IMG/VR virus record: IMGVR_UViG_3300008012_000084
Location: 1-33,473 of that record
Strand: one strand, 5' to 3'
Length of the DNA: 33,473 nucleotides
From: a virus
Part shown: positions 8,011 through 16,731 of the stretch, piece by piece
Numbering within the stretch: position 1 is the first letter of the stretch
Layout of the letters: each line of letters begins with the position of its first letter
Translations under genes and position numbers: made by a program
The notes under the pieces: model-generated
The model's input: the letters and a program-made list of their open reading frames with translations, nothing else
Told to the model about the DNA's origin: nothing
Database searches by the model: none

Positions 8011-8599
8011 TATACAATGGATTATCTAGGATAACAGTCCTTCGATCATTGTATATATCAAACACTAACTTACGTTCTTCTTCTGTTTCTACAGGTACAA
8101 ACTCTGGAGCTGCAGCTGCTGTTACATACATAACATTATCTTCTGCAAGTATTCCTTCATCTACTAGTACATCTTGCATACACTTATTGTAGATCCATAA
8201 GTTATCTAAGTCCCAATTACCTACACCAACTACATCATAAAGCTTTAGCTTTATCTGTACTGGGTAAGAGGTAATAGGTTCAATGCCTTTTACAAACGGT
8301 TTTAGAAAAGATTTCAGCTCACTCACAACTTTACTACGTATGTGTGGTGAGTCTGTTCCTTTATAGAAATCCTGTCCGTTAATCTTTTTCAATCGGGGTG
8401 TACCGACGACACGGGGATTAGCTATAAGAGGATTGCCAAGCTTGTCTACAAGAATACCTTTCTTATTGAAGGGCATGCCTTGATACTTCTTGGGTATCTT
8501 ACTCTTTTTCGTATAGTATTTAGCTCGTCTTCTTTTAGACAGCATTACGTGTTTAATATACTTTGGAACTGTTATTCTTCTTAATAAAATATTACTCAT
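7979..8599 (-). CDS. RusA-like Holliday junction resolvase
   Basis: 206 aa. The segment NWDLDNLWIYNKCMQDVLVDEGI (128-150) followed by AEDNVMYVT (152-160) reproduces the RusA pattern of spaced acidic residues (D130, D132, N133, D143, D154) used to bind the metal that cuts four-way junctions. RusA is about 120 aa; here about 75 extra residues at the N-terminus are strongly basic (MLSKRRRAKYYTKKSKIPKK) and may aid DNA binding. Likely role: resolving recombination or replication branches before packaging. Confidence 0.75.
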   Translation of the reverse strand: MSNILLRRITVPKYIKHVMLSKRRRAKYYTKKSKIPKKYQGMPFNKKGILVDKLGNPLIANPRVVGTPRLKKINGQDFYKGTDSPHIRSKVVSELKSFLKPFVKGIEPITSYPVQIKLKLYDVVGVGNWDLDNLWIYNKCMQDVLVDEGILAEDNVMYVTAAAAPEFVPVETEEERKLVFDIYNDRRTVILDNPLYNELHSNHSEW

Positions 8600-8601
8600 A
8601 C

Positions 8602-8745
8602 TTAAACTCTTTGTTGCAAATATCGAACAAATTGTCTCATTCTCATCCGTTTAGCAATTCTTATTGCTCTAAACTTGTCTTTGTTAAAGATCTTTAAGAT
8701 CTTTTTTTGTATTGATTTCACTGTGTTCAGGTTTAAATCTTTCAT
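8602..8745 (-). CDS. Small basic protein, 47 aa
   Basis: Read from codons: ATG at 8743-8745 to TAA at 8602-8604 (MKDLNLNTVKSIQKKILKIF...FVRYLQQRV). It is very rich in Lys and Arg (RAIRIAKRMRMRQF) and likely helical throughout. Its ATG overlaps the primase TGA as ATGA, and the next gene begins 3 bases after its stop, so it fills the gap exactly. No family recognised. A nucleic-acid-binding or primase accessory role is possible (inference). Confidence 0.6.
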   Translation of the reverse strand: MKDLNLNTVKSIQKKILKIFNKDKFRAIRIAKRMRMRQFVRYLQQRV

Positions 8746-9731
8746 TGCAAAGCTTTTTTAAACGATTCTATTAGCATTATTGCATAGTCTTTACCATGGT
8801 TGCGTACAAAGTCAGACCAATCCTTTGCACCATAATCTACTGTACCAAACCTACCGTTGGTTAGGAAGATAGGTTCTATAGAGTAGCGTCTGTTTATCTC
8901 TGCTGCCATCTTAATTCCTGCATAGTCGAAGTCGTAGAAGGTAAACACCTTCTTATATCTGTTTCGTAGATCGTTGACTATTTCTTCATCAGGATAAGTT
9001 GACTCGCTTTGAAGAGCAACAGCGGGTATACCGAACTCATATAAACACATGACGTCCTTCATACTCTTTGTCAATATAACAAAATTTCCTTTAGGTTTTA
9101 GCTGCTTATACCCTTGTACCACATTAGTATTACACATGAATCGCATCTTATCTCGACAAGGAAAGTATATCTTATACACACCTTCGTCAAACCTATATGC
9201 ATAGGCAGGATCTGATTGCGTGTAACGATATACCATCTTACTGTTAAGCCAGACAGCTTCACATGCATATACACTAAAGTGTTCTAGGGTAGCCTTAGAG
9301 ATACCAAAGGAAGACCAATAATCTTTATCAAGACTATTGAACTTCCTTATCTTAATACGTATCTCTGTATTACGCTGTTGAGCTTGTCGTATATTCTCGT
9401 AGTTATAATCTACTTTGGCAATACGTAAGTCACTATCGCGCAGCTTAAAATCTTTAGCAATAATTTCTAAAGCTTGATTAAAGTTACATCCGTAGATGTA
9501 CTCTACTACATTGAAAGCGTTACCTGCAAAATGACCAGAGAAATCTCTGAAGTACAGATCACCACTTGGAGCATACTTAAATCCACAGGTGGGATTATTA
9601 TCTCGACGTAAAGGACTACAAATCTTTTTATTAAATACAATAGAAACACCTAGATAGTGTTCCATGATTTGTTCTTGAGTCAGATGATTCAAGATAAAGT
9701 CTTTAGTCAAAGGTTCTTGTAGCTCGTACAT
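8742..9731 (-). CDS. DnaG-type primase with TOPRIM domain
   Basis: 329 aa. The N-terminus resembles a CHC2-like primase zinc-binding region (ICSPLRRDNNPTCGFKY, then GDLYFRDFSGH and FNVVEYIYGCNFNQALEIIA), but only two of the usual metal ligands (C38, C49) are clear. The C-terminal TOPRIM fold shows FVILTKSMKDVMCLYEFGIP, the acidic motif TFYDFDYAGIKMA and YGAKDWSDFV near the end. This is the compact primase form found in many Bacteroidetes phages. The usual TOPRIM Glu is replaced in TKSMKD, a known variation among phage primases. It makes RNA primers, presumably with the DnaB-like helicase. Confidence 0.82.
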   Translation of the reverse strand: MYELQEPLTKDFILNHLTQEQIMEHYLGVSIVFNKKICSPLRRDNNPTCGFKYAPSGDLYFRDFSGHFAGNAFNVVEYIYGCNFNQALEIIAKDFKLRDSDLRIAKVDYNYENIRQAQQRNTEIRIKIRKFNSLDKDYWSSFGISKATLEHFSVYACEAVWLNSKMVYRYTQSDPAYAYRFDEGVYKIYFPCRDKMRFMCNTNVVQGYKQLKPKGNFVILTKSMKDVMCLYEFGIPAVALQSESTYPDEEIVNDLRNRYKKVFTFYDFDYAGIKMAAEINRRYSIEPIFLTNGRFGTVDYGAKDWSDFVRNHGKDYAIMLIESFKKALQ

Positions 9732-9745
9732 AATACATAAGTAAA

Positions 9746-9812
9746 GGAAGGGGAGGGTCCCCTAATTACAAGAATGATTTTGTTAGTATTCTTATATCCC
9801 TCCCCAGTCCTT
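9746..9812 (-). terminator. Long hairpin between SSB-like and primase genes
   Basis: An 8-bp perfect GC stem (GGGGAGGG 9750-9757 with CCCTCCCC 9798-9805), with an inner stem AAGAAT (9770-9775) / ATTCTT (9788-9793) and partial outer pairing (AAGGA / TCCTT). It fills the space between the SSB-like stop (9815) and primase start (9731). No strong T tract follows leftward, so attenuation or RNA stabilisation is as likely as full termination. Confidence 0.5.
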
Positions 9813-9814
9813 AT

Positions 9815-10432
9815 TTACCAATTAGGTTCTTCTGATGGTTCAGAGTCGCTAACAAACGGACTTGCCTGCTCATCAGTTGGTGTCATCTTTTCAATACGTT
9901 CCCACTTAGGATCTATTGCAAGCTTATTAGGCTCTTCCATTGATTGAATGAAAGGTTTAATAGCTCGCATTGGGAATGTTAGATAATCTTTCTTGTTTAA
10001 GATCACCTTAATGCGAATAGATTTGTCTACATGATTAGTCCCAAGAGATTTAATCAATGCTTCACAAAATGAAGAGAAGCTATTTGTCTTACCAACAGAC
10101 TTAATCAATACTTCTCTCGGTACAAACACTGTAAGAATATGAAAGATGCGCTCAGACTGAGCTACATATCTACTCTTTAGGTGTTCTTCTGGGTCTTTAC
10201 CCCATTGTCGAGCATTACCTCTCTCACGCTCTTCATCAATTGCCCATTCGACATGGCTGAACTTTGCTCCTGTAGCATCTTCAAAGTTGAATCGCAGTAC
10301 AAGATCACCTGTACCGTCAGCTTTAGCAGGTTCATAAACAACATTAACTAGTTTGACATTCTCATTAATGCCGGGATTCATAATGTTAGCCCCTGTACCA
10401 GTGTTGGTACTTTCATCAAAACCGTAACTCAT
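9815..10432 (-). CDS. SSB-like single-stranded DNA-binding protein
   Basis: 205 aa. N-terminal flexible stretch, then a beta-rich core (NVKLVNVVYEPAKADGTGDLVLRFNFED) with IRIKVILNKKDYLTFP, consistent with an OB-type ssDNA-binding fold, and an acidic tail with terminal Trp (DEQASPFVSDSEPSEEPNW) of the type used by phage SSBs to contact partners. Next to the Sak4-like ATPase and helicase. Crassvirales carry an SSB at this position; my call rests on fold-like features, tail and neighbours rather than a catalytic motif. Confidence 0.65.
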   Translation of the reverse strand: MSYGFDESTNTGTGANIMNPGINENVKLVNVVYEPAKADGTGDLVLRFNFEDATGAKFSHVEWAIDEERERGNARQWGKDPEEHLKSRYVAQSERIFHILTVFVPREVLIKSVGKTNSFSSFCEALIKSLGTNHVDKSIRIKVILNKKDYLTFPMRAIKPFIQSMEEPNKLAIDPKWERIEKMTPTDEQASPFVSDSEPSEEPNW

Positions 10433-10455
10433 AGTTTTACTTTTCTTTAAAATGA

Positions 10456-11118
10456 TTAATCAACGTAGATTTCCTTCCACTTAAAATCTATAACATTACC
10501 ACGTAGATGTTCACAACGTGAGCCTGCTTCGATTTCAGAAGAAGCTTCAAAGGTAACTTTTAAACTACCTTCTTCATCACGATACACAAATCCAATTGCA
10601 TCGCTGTCTGCCATTACTAGGTTCTTTAGCTTGCCAGATAGATCTAACGATGAGGTGTTTACCTCAACACTATCAGAACCTATAAGAGTTTTCTTTCTAT
10701 GACCAATCAAGATAACTTGAGGAGCAAGCATCTTTAATCTGTTAATCATAGTGATTACTCTATCTCTTACTTGGGCATAGCCACCGCCGTAAGGAATATC
10801 ACCAATCTGTTTTACTTTATTCTCTTGGCAAATGGCATGTTCTATCCAGAACACCATGTTATCAAGAGTATCTAAAGCAATGTAGTCATACTTATGTTCG
10901 CTGTCTCTAACAGCTTTCATAGTAGACATAAGCTCATTTAAATTGTTGACTTGCACTTTCATTGCACTGACAAAGTCAGTACCTTTTTCGGTGTCAAGGA
11001 TCAAGCAATTGTTTAGCTCGGCAAGAGTGGTTGTCTTGCCTACTTTACTCTGACCAAACAGGGTCAGAAGTTTAGGACTGCGCCGCGCAGGGGCAGAACG
11101 TTTGGTAGGTAACTCCAT
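10456..11118 (-). CDS. Sak4-like RecA-fold ATPase (annealing/recombination)
   Basis: 220 aa, typical Sak4 length. Walker A GQSKVGKTT (22-30), a LDTEKGT block (41-47), Walker B YDYIALDT (77-84), and PQVILIGHRKK in the position of the RecA sensor strand. Sak4 proteins are phage RecA-like single-strand annealing proteins that work with a cognate SSB; here the SSB-like gene is immediately downstream. The nearby exonuclease-like, NinB-like and RusA-like genes would complete a recombination set. Confidence 0.8.
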   Translation of the reverse strand: MELPTKRSAPARRSPKLLTLFGQSKVGKTTTLAELNNCLILDTEKGTDFVSAMKVQVNNLNELMSTMKAVRDSEHKYDYIALDTLDNMVFWIEHAICQENKVKQIGDIPYGGGYAQVRDRVITMINRLKMLAPQVILIGHRKKTLIGSDSVEVNTSSLDLSGKLKNLVMADSDAIGFVYRDEEGSLKVTFEASSEIEAGSRCEHLRGNVIDFKWKEIYVD

Positions 11119-11137
11119 ACACTAATTTTAATTACTA

Positions 11138-12130
11138 TTATTCTGAATACCCGTAACCCAGGGTCTGGGGTTTTTCGTAGTCCCACTCGTCAAACCTACC
11201 GTTAGCTAAGTTGTTCTTCAACAACGTTAGACCTTGCTCTCCTTTACGATTCTTCAATACGTGTAAGGCTACAAGGTTAGCAGTAGGAATATCTTTCTTT
11301 CCATAGTACTCTAAGTGTAAGAGAGAAGGCTGATGTATTACCATACAAACATCTACCGCATGGTATATCTGTTTAGAACCATGGATGTCAGTCTTTGTAG
11401 GGTAATGCAATGAAGGATTAGTAGGATCTAATCGCTTCTCACTTTCTATCTTATCATTGAGCTGACCTAGTAAGATGTTCATTGTATTAAATTCTTTACG
11501 AATCTCAATGAATAATTTACCAAGTCCTGCAAGAGTTTGTATCTCGTTCTCACCTACCTCTGGTTGTACCAGTAGGGTATGGTCAATAGATACAATTAGT
11601 TCATCGTTTGGAAACTTTGCTTTGAAGTCTTTGATTGCTTGGTATATTTTATACCGGGTAGTTGGTTGCTCTACAAAGTAAATAGGCTGCTCGCGCATAG
11701 ATTCTATTTTACTTTGAAAGAACTCATACTGTTGGGGTGTTAGCTTTTCATAAGCACTAAGCAAGTTTGCATAAGATATATCAGTCATTGCAGAGGCGCG
11801 ACGAAGAATCTCATCTGCAGCACTCATCTCAAAACCAAAGTGTAGTATCTTAAATGTCTTGTTAAAGTTTGCATTCAAGGTTGGATCTAAAAAGTCTTGA
11901 AGTAACATGTTAAGAAAGTATGACTTACCATGACCTGATGCACCAGCAACTAAATAGTTATTGCCAAAGCGCATACCACCAAGCATCAGTCTATTATAGC
12001 CTGACCACCTAGTCTTTAACGCCATGTTAAGATCGCTCATACCATCTTCTACAAGTTGGTTAGCTTCTTTTAGTACACGGTCAAGTGGTTTTATAACTAC
12101 TTTAGTAAATGGTTTCGCCTGGGAGTTCAC
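11138..12130 (-). CDS. DnaB-like replicative helicase
   Basis: 330 aa, a RecA-fold helicase core without the DnaB N-terminal domain. Walker A GASGHGKS (63-70), LHFGFEMSAADEILRRASAM (motif H1a, as in DnaB 'FSLEM'), Walker B ELIVSIDH (near 176-183), MNILLGQLND (sensor Gln strand), HGSKQIYHAVDVCMVIHQP and the C-terminal LKNRKGEQG, equivalent to the DnaB 'KNRNGP-G' arginine-finger region. It unwinds the replication fork; the primase is two genes downstream beyond Sak4 and SSB. It overlaps the upstream gene by 29 bases. Confidence 0.85.
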   Translation of the reverse strand: MNSQAKPFTKVVIKPLDRVLKEANQLVEDGMSDLNMALKTRWSGYNRLMLGGMRFGNNYLVAGASGHGKSYFLNMLLQDFLDPTLNANFNKTFKILHFGFEMSAADEILRRASAMTDISYANLLSAYEKLTPQQYEFFQSKIESMREQPIYFVEQPTTRYKIYQAIKDFKAKFPNDELIVSIDHTLLVQPEVGENEIQTLAGLGKLFIEIRKEFNTMNILLGQLNDKIESEKRLDPTNPSLHYPTKTDIHGSKQIYHAVDVCMVIHQPSLLHLEYYGKKDIPTANLVALHVLKNRKGEQGLTLLKNNLANGRFDEWDYEKPQTLGYGYSE

Positions 12131-12671
12131 GGTTTCCTGCTTCTTTACGTTGATTCATTTCTTCTTCTATGGTTTCCCACTGCTTTGAGTCAAACCATTT
12201 GCGTATGCCCATGTTTACAAGTTTGTTCTTGACAGCGTATTGTAAGCACGTTATAATAAGTTTGTGCTTATCTACACGCATGTCAATCTCTTTGTTGTAA
12301 TCTTCAAAGAACTTATCCTTATCAGTATTACGGGCAGCAAATCGTTTGCCTTCTACATACAACATTCTAGGATAGCTATCCCAGAATTCTTTCGCGGCTA
12401 TCTCTTCATCTTCAAAGTACAGACCAGTAATAAACTTGTCTGTGCAGATGAAGGAGTCAAGGAAATAGTCGTCGTTCTCATTGAGATTAATGACTAGTCC
12501 TTTGGTCACAAGGTCATCGATGTCTTCAGGCGAGAAACCTTTACTCTCAGTTACATACTTATACAATGGTGCATAGTCTTGTTTATGCACAATGGTTAAG
12601 AATAGTAATTGATTAGCATTGATTTCAAGCTTGACGAGCAAGTCGATAAACTTCTTTACATTATCGATCAT
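12102..12671 (-). CDS. Hypothetical protein in replication block, 189 aa
   Basis: MIDNVKKFIDLLVKLEINAN... The first 70 residues have a winged-helix-like run (NQLLFLTIVHKQDYAPLYKYVTES then FSPEDIDDLVTKGLVINL), the pattern of small HTH domains that sense a growing chain of replication proteins. The rest is helical with a Trp-rich end (IRKWFDSKQWETIEEEMNQR). It overlaps the DnaB-like gene by 29 bases. A helicase-loader or adaptor role is possible from position alone; not established. Confidence 0.6.
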   Translation of the reverse strand: MIDNVKKFIDLLVKLEINANQLLFLTIVHKQDYAPLYKYVTESKGFSPEDIDDLVTKGLVINLNENDDYFLDSFICTDKFITGLYFEDEEIAAKEFWDSYPRMLYVEGKRFAARNTDKDKFFEDYNKEIDMRVDKHKLIITCLQYAVKNKLVNMGIRKWFDSKQWETIEEEMNQRKEAGNRELPGETIY

Positions 12672-12849
12672 AAAGCATACGGAGGTTTAATTCATATTGA
12701 TGTTCCTCAGCTTTTAAATCTAGTTCTAGATTATGTAAGCATTTTTTAATATCACTATCACTGAATTCTCCTCTTAATTTTTTACTAATCGATTCGATTG
12801 TGTCCGAAAAGGTTATACTTCCCTTGGCTAATAGAATCACCAGCTCCAT
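12661..12849 (-). CDS. Hypothetical small helical protein, 62 aa
   Basis: A longer frame to 12954 lies wholly within the helicase gene, so the ATG at 12847-12849 is preferred (MELVILLAKGSITFSDTIES...LNLRMLYDR). This gives 62 aa with 65 bases of overlap with the helicase 3' end and 11 bases with the next gene. It is predicted helical (SKKLRGEFSDSDIKKCLHNLELDL). No family recognised; start uncertain. Confidence 0.5.
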   Translation of the reverse strand: MELVILLAKGSITFSDTIESISKKLRGEFSDSDIKKCLHNLELDLKAEEHQYELNLRMLYDR

Positions 12850-14074
12850 CCCTAGGTATTTCTCCTTGAGAGAGGTGCTGTTTGATCTCTTTGATGCTGC
12901 TGACATGAGTAATGTTTGTAGATTTCTTTTGTCTCGCACGTAACCAACGCTCATCTTGAGTATCCTTTATATACACGTTAATAATTATCGCAGTCTTACC
13001 TTCTTGATAACGAATCGCACGACCTGTACGCTGTAGATCTTGACGCGTAGAGGATGTACCTGAACTAATAATAGCCAAGTCAATACCTTTAACATCAAAG
13101 CCTTCATCAAGGGCGCGTGCTGTATGAATTACATTCACGTCACAGTGCTCGTCATTAAAGAGTTTAAGATTGTTACTCTTAACACCTTTCGGCATTTTAG
13201 AATGGTAGTCTACAGAGTACTCAGGCATTGCTGCGTTAAGTTCCTTTGCAAAATCTACACCTTCAGAAAAAGTAATAGCTTTCTTATCTTCAAACTCTTC
13301 AAGAATATCCAAGACTACTTGTTTCTTGGATGATGCAAAGTACAAAAACTTCTTACGTTTTTGCATGTTGCGATTAAAATTAATTGCATACATAAAGAGC
13401 TCATCTGGATCCCGTCTAGACTGACGAGCGTAGCTCTCCCTAAAGTCTTTATTAGATAAACATGACATCGCAGTATTAAAATCGTGGTGAAACTGAGAGA
13501 AGTTATAATGAAAGTCTTTGTTTAATTTTTCATAAGCTTTCCTATCTTCATTACTCATTTGAATACCAAGATTAAATACTTTAAAGTCAGATACATATCC
13601 ATTCTCTAGTGCTTCTACAATATCTACTGTGTCTATAACAGGACAATGCACGCGCACTAAAGCATCACGGTCATCTTTTCTATCAAGCGTAGCTGTTAGT
13701 CCAAGTATAAACTTGTACTCAGTACGTTCAAATATTTTAATGAACTCGTTAGATGCATAGTTATGTATCTCATCTAATATAAGCAGGTCATAATTACGAG
13801 CTGCTTTGATCGCTGTGTTTACAACAAGCACAGTTACATTAGCTAGATCCATCTCCTCTATCTTAGTTTCCCATTGGGTCTTTAGATATTGGGTGGGTAC
13901 CACTACTAATGAAGTACGTTCAGGCTTTCGTTCATTCATCTTCTTGATTACAAGTAAAGCAACAAATGTTTTACCGAAGCCTGTCGTAGCCTGTAGTGTA
14001 CCACAAGCTTTGTTTTTAAGCCACTTATCAATGATTTGATTCTGGCGTTTAAGTTTCTTTGGATCTATCTTCAT
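12785..14074 (-). CDS. SF2 DEAD/H helicase (XPB/UvsW-like)
   Basis: 429 aa with all main SF2 motifs: motif I TTGFGKT (30-36), Ia VVVPTQYLKTQW, motif II DEIH (101-104), motif III GLTATLDR (125-132), motif V-like HTARALDEGFDVKGID and motif VI QDLQRTGRAIR. The DEIH box and the short spacing resemble T4 UvsW and XPB/RadD-type helicases that remodel branched DNA. Likely role: moving replication forks or recombination junctions, alongside the RusA-like resolvase. Its start overlaps the upstream gene by 26 bases. Confidence 0.85.
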   Translation of the reverse strand: MKIDPKKLKRQNQIIDKWLKNKACGTLQATTGFGKTFVALLVIKKMNERKPERTSLVVVPTQYLKTQWETKIEEMDLANVTVLVVNTAIKAARNYDLLILDEIHNYASNEFIKIFERTEYKFILGLTATLDRKDDRDALVRVHCPVIDTVDIVEALENGYVSDFKVFNLGIQMSNEDRKAYEKLNKDFHYNFSQFHHDFNTAMSCLSNKDFRESYARQSRRDPDELFMYAINFNRNMQKRKKFLYFASSKKQVVLDILEEFEDKKAITFSEGVDFAKELNAAMPEYSVDYHSKMPKGVKSNNLKLFNDEHCDVNVIHTARALDEGFDVKGIDLAIISSGTSSTRQDLQRTGRAIRYQEGKTAIIINVYIKDTQDERWLRARQKKSTNITHVSSIKEIKQHLSQGEIPRDGAGDSISQGKYNLFGHNRID

Positions 14075-14423
14075 CTATACTTATTAGTTTACGTAAGCTA
14101 GAGTCATACCTATACCTGTATACAGTCTGATAATCTTCACTAGCTTTCTTCTTTAACTTAATAGCAATAGTCTTTTTCGGTACGTCTTTCTTTTTTCTCA
14201 GACTTTTACCACTATTAATACGAGACTCTATAGTAGTTTCATATATACCACTAGGATCAAGCACCTCTATTAATTCTTTGACACGTTCTATTTCAGAAAT
14301 AAACTGGTCAGGATTAGCTACTTCGTTCTTAACTTTCCAAGTAATTAAATTTTGAAGATAAGACTTCCAATACTCTAGCTTTTTTTCTAAGCTGAGGTTA
14401 TTATAGCTGTTTACTTTTCCCAT
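14049..14423 (-). CDS. Hypothetical basic protein, 124 aa
   Basis: N-terminal half helical, with LSLEKKLEYWKSYLQNLITW and an EIERVKELIEVLD heptad-like stretch that could be a short coiled coil. The second half is Lys/Arg-rich (SGKSLRKKKDVPKKTIAIKLKKK). No known family. It overlaps the polymerase gene by 13 bases and the helicase gene by 26, so it is made with them. A DNA-binding accessory role is plausible but inferred. Confidence 0.6.
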   Translation of the reverse strand: MGKVNSYNNLSLEKKLEYWKSYLQNLITWKVKNEVANPDQFISEIERVKELIEVLDPSGIYETTIESRINSGKSLRKKKDVPKKTIAIKLKKKASEDYQTVYRYRYDSSLRKLISIDEDRSKET

Positions 14424-16315
14424 GTTAATGATAAATTAGTATCAGACTTAAGTAAACCATTAGGAATCGTAGTCAATGCAGCTCTCTCCATTAGTGCTTG
14501 CATGTGTCTCTTCCATTGATCTGCATAGTCTGCATGTACAATTGTATCTATCTGGTCATGAACAGTCATCACTAGTTTTACTGGTAAGTCATTCTCAAGA
14601 ATGTATTTACGTATAATAACTAGTGCTTCTTTAGTCATGTCTGCACCTGTACCTTGAATAGGTGTATTCTTAGATGCACGTTCTATAGAACCAAACTCTA
14701 CCATGTCTCGCATGTATGGTTCCCACTTAGGAAACCAACGCACTCGACCGTAAGGTTTGAATGTCTTTATATAACCATTAGATGTACCGAAATTCCCAAG
14801 CTTGGTCAAGAAGTTCTTGATTCTTGGGAACGCTGTGAAGTATTTCTCTATCAGTTCTTCTGCTTCTGGCAATGTAATCTGTAGTGTATCAGATAGTTTA
14901 TGTGCACTCATACCATAAGCTAAACCAAAGTTGATACTCTTGACCTGAGTACGGAGCTTGCCGTGCTTAGGACAGTTACACTTTGCTTTGTTCTTACTAT
15001 AGAATTTACAATTACTTTCTGCTGCATCTGACCAACGTGTATCAAACACGAGCTCAGCACATACACTATGTAGATCTTGACCAGTCTCTAGTGCTTGTAT
15101 CCATACAGGATCTTGAGAACCTGTAGCTATGATACATAACTCTTGAGATGAGAAGTCTGACGAAGCAAATACATACCCGTCATCAGCAACGAATGCATTC
15201 CTATAAATATTATCTGCAGGAATCTGTTGCATGTTAGGATCACGGGATGATACACGACCTGTATCCAGTACTTGATTGAATGAAGTATGAATCTTACCGT
15301 CACTCTTCAAATACTTTTCTAAGAACGAAGGACCATACGCATTGTATAGTTTTTCTTTCTCTTTAAAGGTTATGTATTTACCTATGATCTCATGTTTGTT
15401 TTTAATAGTAAGCAACAACTTACCATTAACACTATCAAGTGACTCATCTATTGTGTTGAATAGATTTAGTACTTGCTTGGGTGAAGAGAATGAAAAAGTA
15501 TTCTTTAGATTATTAATCCTAGAATCCTCTTCATTATCAAACAAAGAAAGGTTAAAGCTTTTAGGTATGAACTCACTGAACATAGGGTCTGATAGTATCA
15601 TTTGATACAGATCATCTTCTAGTACATTAAGTTCTTTACCTACTGCTTCTGCAGTCTTTAACCATACGTCCTTATCAATAGCAATACCATTGAACTCTAT
15701 ATCTGCAAAAGCAAGAGAGGCATAGTTCTCAAGACGAACTACTCTTTCGAGCTGATTAACACTGATCGCTTTGTCTTGAGAATCTTTTATCTTTAGTAGA
15801 ATCTCAACATCTTTAGCAGCATACTCTATCTGAGATAAAGTAAAATGAACGTCTTTAGTTTGACCTATAAAACTATTCTGTTCTGCTTTAGACAGAGTCA
15901 TACCAAGGTGCCTCTCTGCTGTTGCTGATAACGACTTGCTAAAGTTTTTCTTACCACAATGTAAGACTGCTTCAGCAAGCATCGTGTCGTATACGTTTTC
16001 AATCTGTATTCCTAGCCCTTGTCTGATAAACTTGTAATCAAACTTAACATTATGAAATACTTTTTGAATACTACTGTCTTTCAGTAGTGGTACAAGCGGT
16101 GTTAAAGGTATTGTCGTACAATCAATTACAAACTGTGCATCACTATCACCTATCTGAAACAGTAATAACTTATCATCTAGAAAATCTAACCCCGATGTTT
16201 CCGTATCAATAGCTAATACTTTCTTAGAAGAACAGTAAGCTATACACTGATCAAGGTTGGTGACTATAGATATTCCTGTTATATTTAGGTAGGTATTCTT
16301 AGTAATAAACTGCAT
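14411..16315 (-). CDS. polA: Family A DNA polymerase with 3'-5' exonuclease
   Basis: 634 aa. DnaQ-like exonuclease: LAIDTETSGLD (D37, E39), FHNVKFDYKFI (88-97) and YAAKDVEILL (165-174). Polymerase: DTGRVSSRDPNMQQIP (351-366), motif A ASSDFSSQEL (384-393; D387), motif B R455-xxx-K459-xxx-F463-xxx-Y467-G and motif C TVHDQID (584-590; H586, D587). Phe at the O-helix F/Y position is the E. coli Pol I type. No 5' nuclease domain, as usual for phage PolA. Between motifs A and B lies an insertion with C436, C446, C448 and H451 that could hold zinc. This is the replicative polymerase of the phage. Confidence 0.95.
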   Translation of the reverse strand: MQFITKNTYLNITGISIVTNLDQCIAYCSSKKVLAIDTETSGLDFLDDKLLLFQIGDSDAQFVIDCTTIPLTPLVPLLKDSSIQKVFHNVKFDYKFIRQGLGIQIENVYDTMLAEAVLHCGKKNFSKSLSATAERHLGMTLSKAEQNSFIGQTKDVHFTLSQIEYAAKDVEILLKIKDSQDKAISVNQLERVVRLENYASLAFADIEFNGIAIDKDVWLKTAEAVGKELNVLEDDLYQMILSDPMFSEFIPKSFNLSLFDNEEDSRINNLKNTFSFSSPKQVLNLFNTIDESLDSVNGKLLLTIKNKHEIIGKYITFKEKEKLYNAYGPSFLEKYLKSDGKIHTSFNQVLDTGRVSSRDPNMQQIPADNIYRNAFVADDGYVFASSDFSSQELCIIATGSQDPVWIQALETGQDLHSVCAELVFDTRWSDAAESNCKFYSKNKAKCNCPKHGKLRTQVKSINFGLAYGMSAHKLSDTLQITLPEAEELIEKYFTAFPRIKNFLTKLGNFGTSNGYIKTFKPYGRVRWFPKWEPYMRDMVEFGSIERASKNTPIQGTGADMTKEALVIIRKYILENDLPVKLVMTVHDQIDTIVHADYADQWKRHMQALMERAALTTIPNGLLKSDTNLSLTWEK

Positions 16316-16326
16316 AGTAATTGTCT

Positions 16327-16620
16327 TTACTTAACTGCGTTTTTATTTAACCTGCTTATTCTTATTTGAACAGCATTGGTACTACGCTCAAAGCCAGCTT
16401 TTGTTAGAGCCTCGCTAATATACGTAGCGTTTACACCTAGATTATAGAAGGATTGGATAATGTTATCCTCATCTTCTGTCCATTGTTTGCCACCAACATA
16501 CTGTTTTCTTACTGTTTGTTCTGGCATTCTAAATACTGGTCCTTTTGTAGGAACAGCTTTTACTTCTTTTACTTTGACTGTTTGAGACTCGTTCGTCTTT
16601 CTTTTAAACCACTTAAACAT
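16327..16620 (-). CDS. SANT/Myb-like DNA-binding protein
   Basis: 97 aa. A basic N-terminus (MFKWFKRKTNESQ) leads to a three-helix domain at about 45-92: KQWTEDEDNIIQSFYNLGVN, then ATYISEALTKAGFERSTNAV and QIRISRLNK. The W-T-x-x-E-D start and the R-T/S-x-x-A-V-x-x-R third helix are the SANT/Myb-like HTH pattern also found in small phage DNA-binding proteins. Located next to polA in the same direction; could be a transcription or replication regulator (inference). Confidence 0.65.
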   Translation of the reverse strand: MFKWFKRKTNESQTVKVKEVKAVPTKGPVFRMPEQTVRKQYVGGKQWTEDEDNIIQSFYNLGVNATYISEALTKAGFERSTNAVQIRISRLNKNAVK

Positions 16621-16644
16621 TTGATTGAATATTAATTAGTTAAT

Positions 16645-16727
16645 GAGGGGAGTCATTACAACTCCCCTCTACCAAACCAAAACGGAAGCTTAGAACTTCC
16701 GACCAACAACTTGGAACCACCCAAGTT
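16645..16727 (-). terminator. Three tandem hairpins between OB-like and SANT-like genes
   Basis: Three perfect stems in a row: GAGGGGAGT/ACTCCCCTC (16645-16653 with 16661-16669), CGGAAG/CTTCCG (16683-16688 with 16696-16701) and AACTTGG/CCAAGTT (16708-16714 with 16721-16727). In the leftward transcript they come in the order AACTTGG, CGGAAG (followed by TTTTGGTTTGG), GAGGGGAGT. They fill the gap after the stop at 16732. Likely a terminator/attenuator separating early small genes from the polymerase block. Confidence 0.6.
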
Positions 16728-16731
16728 TACT

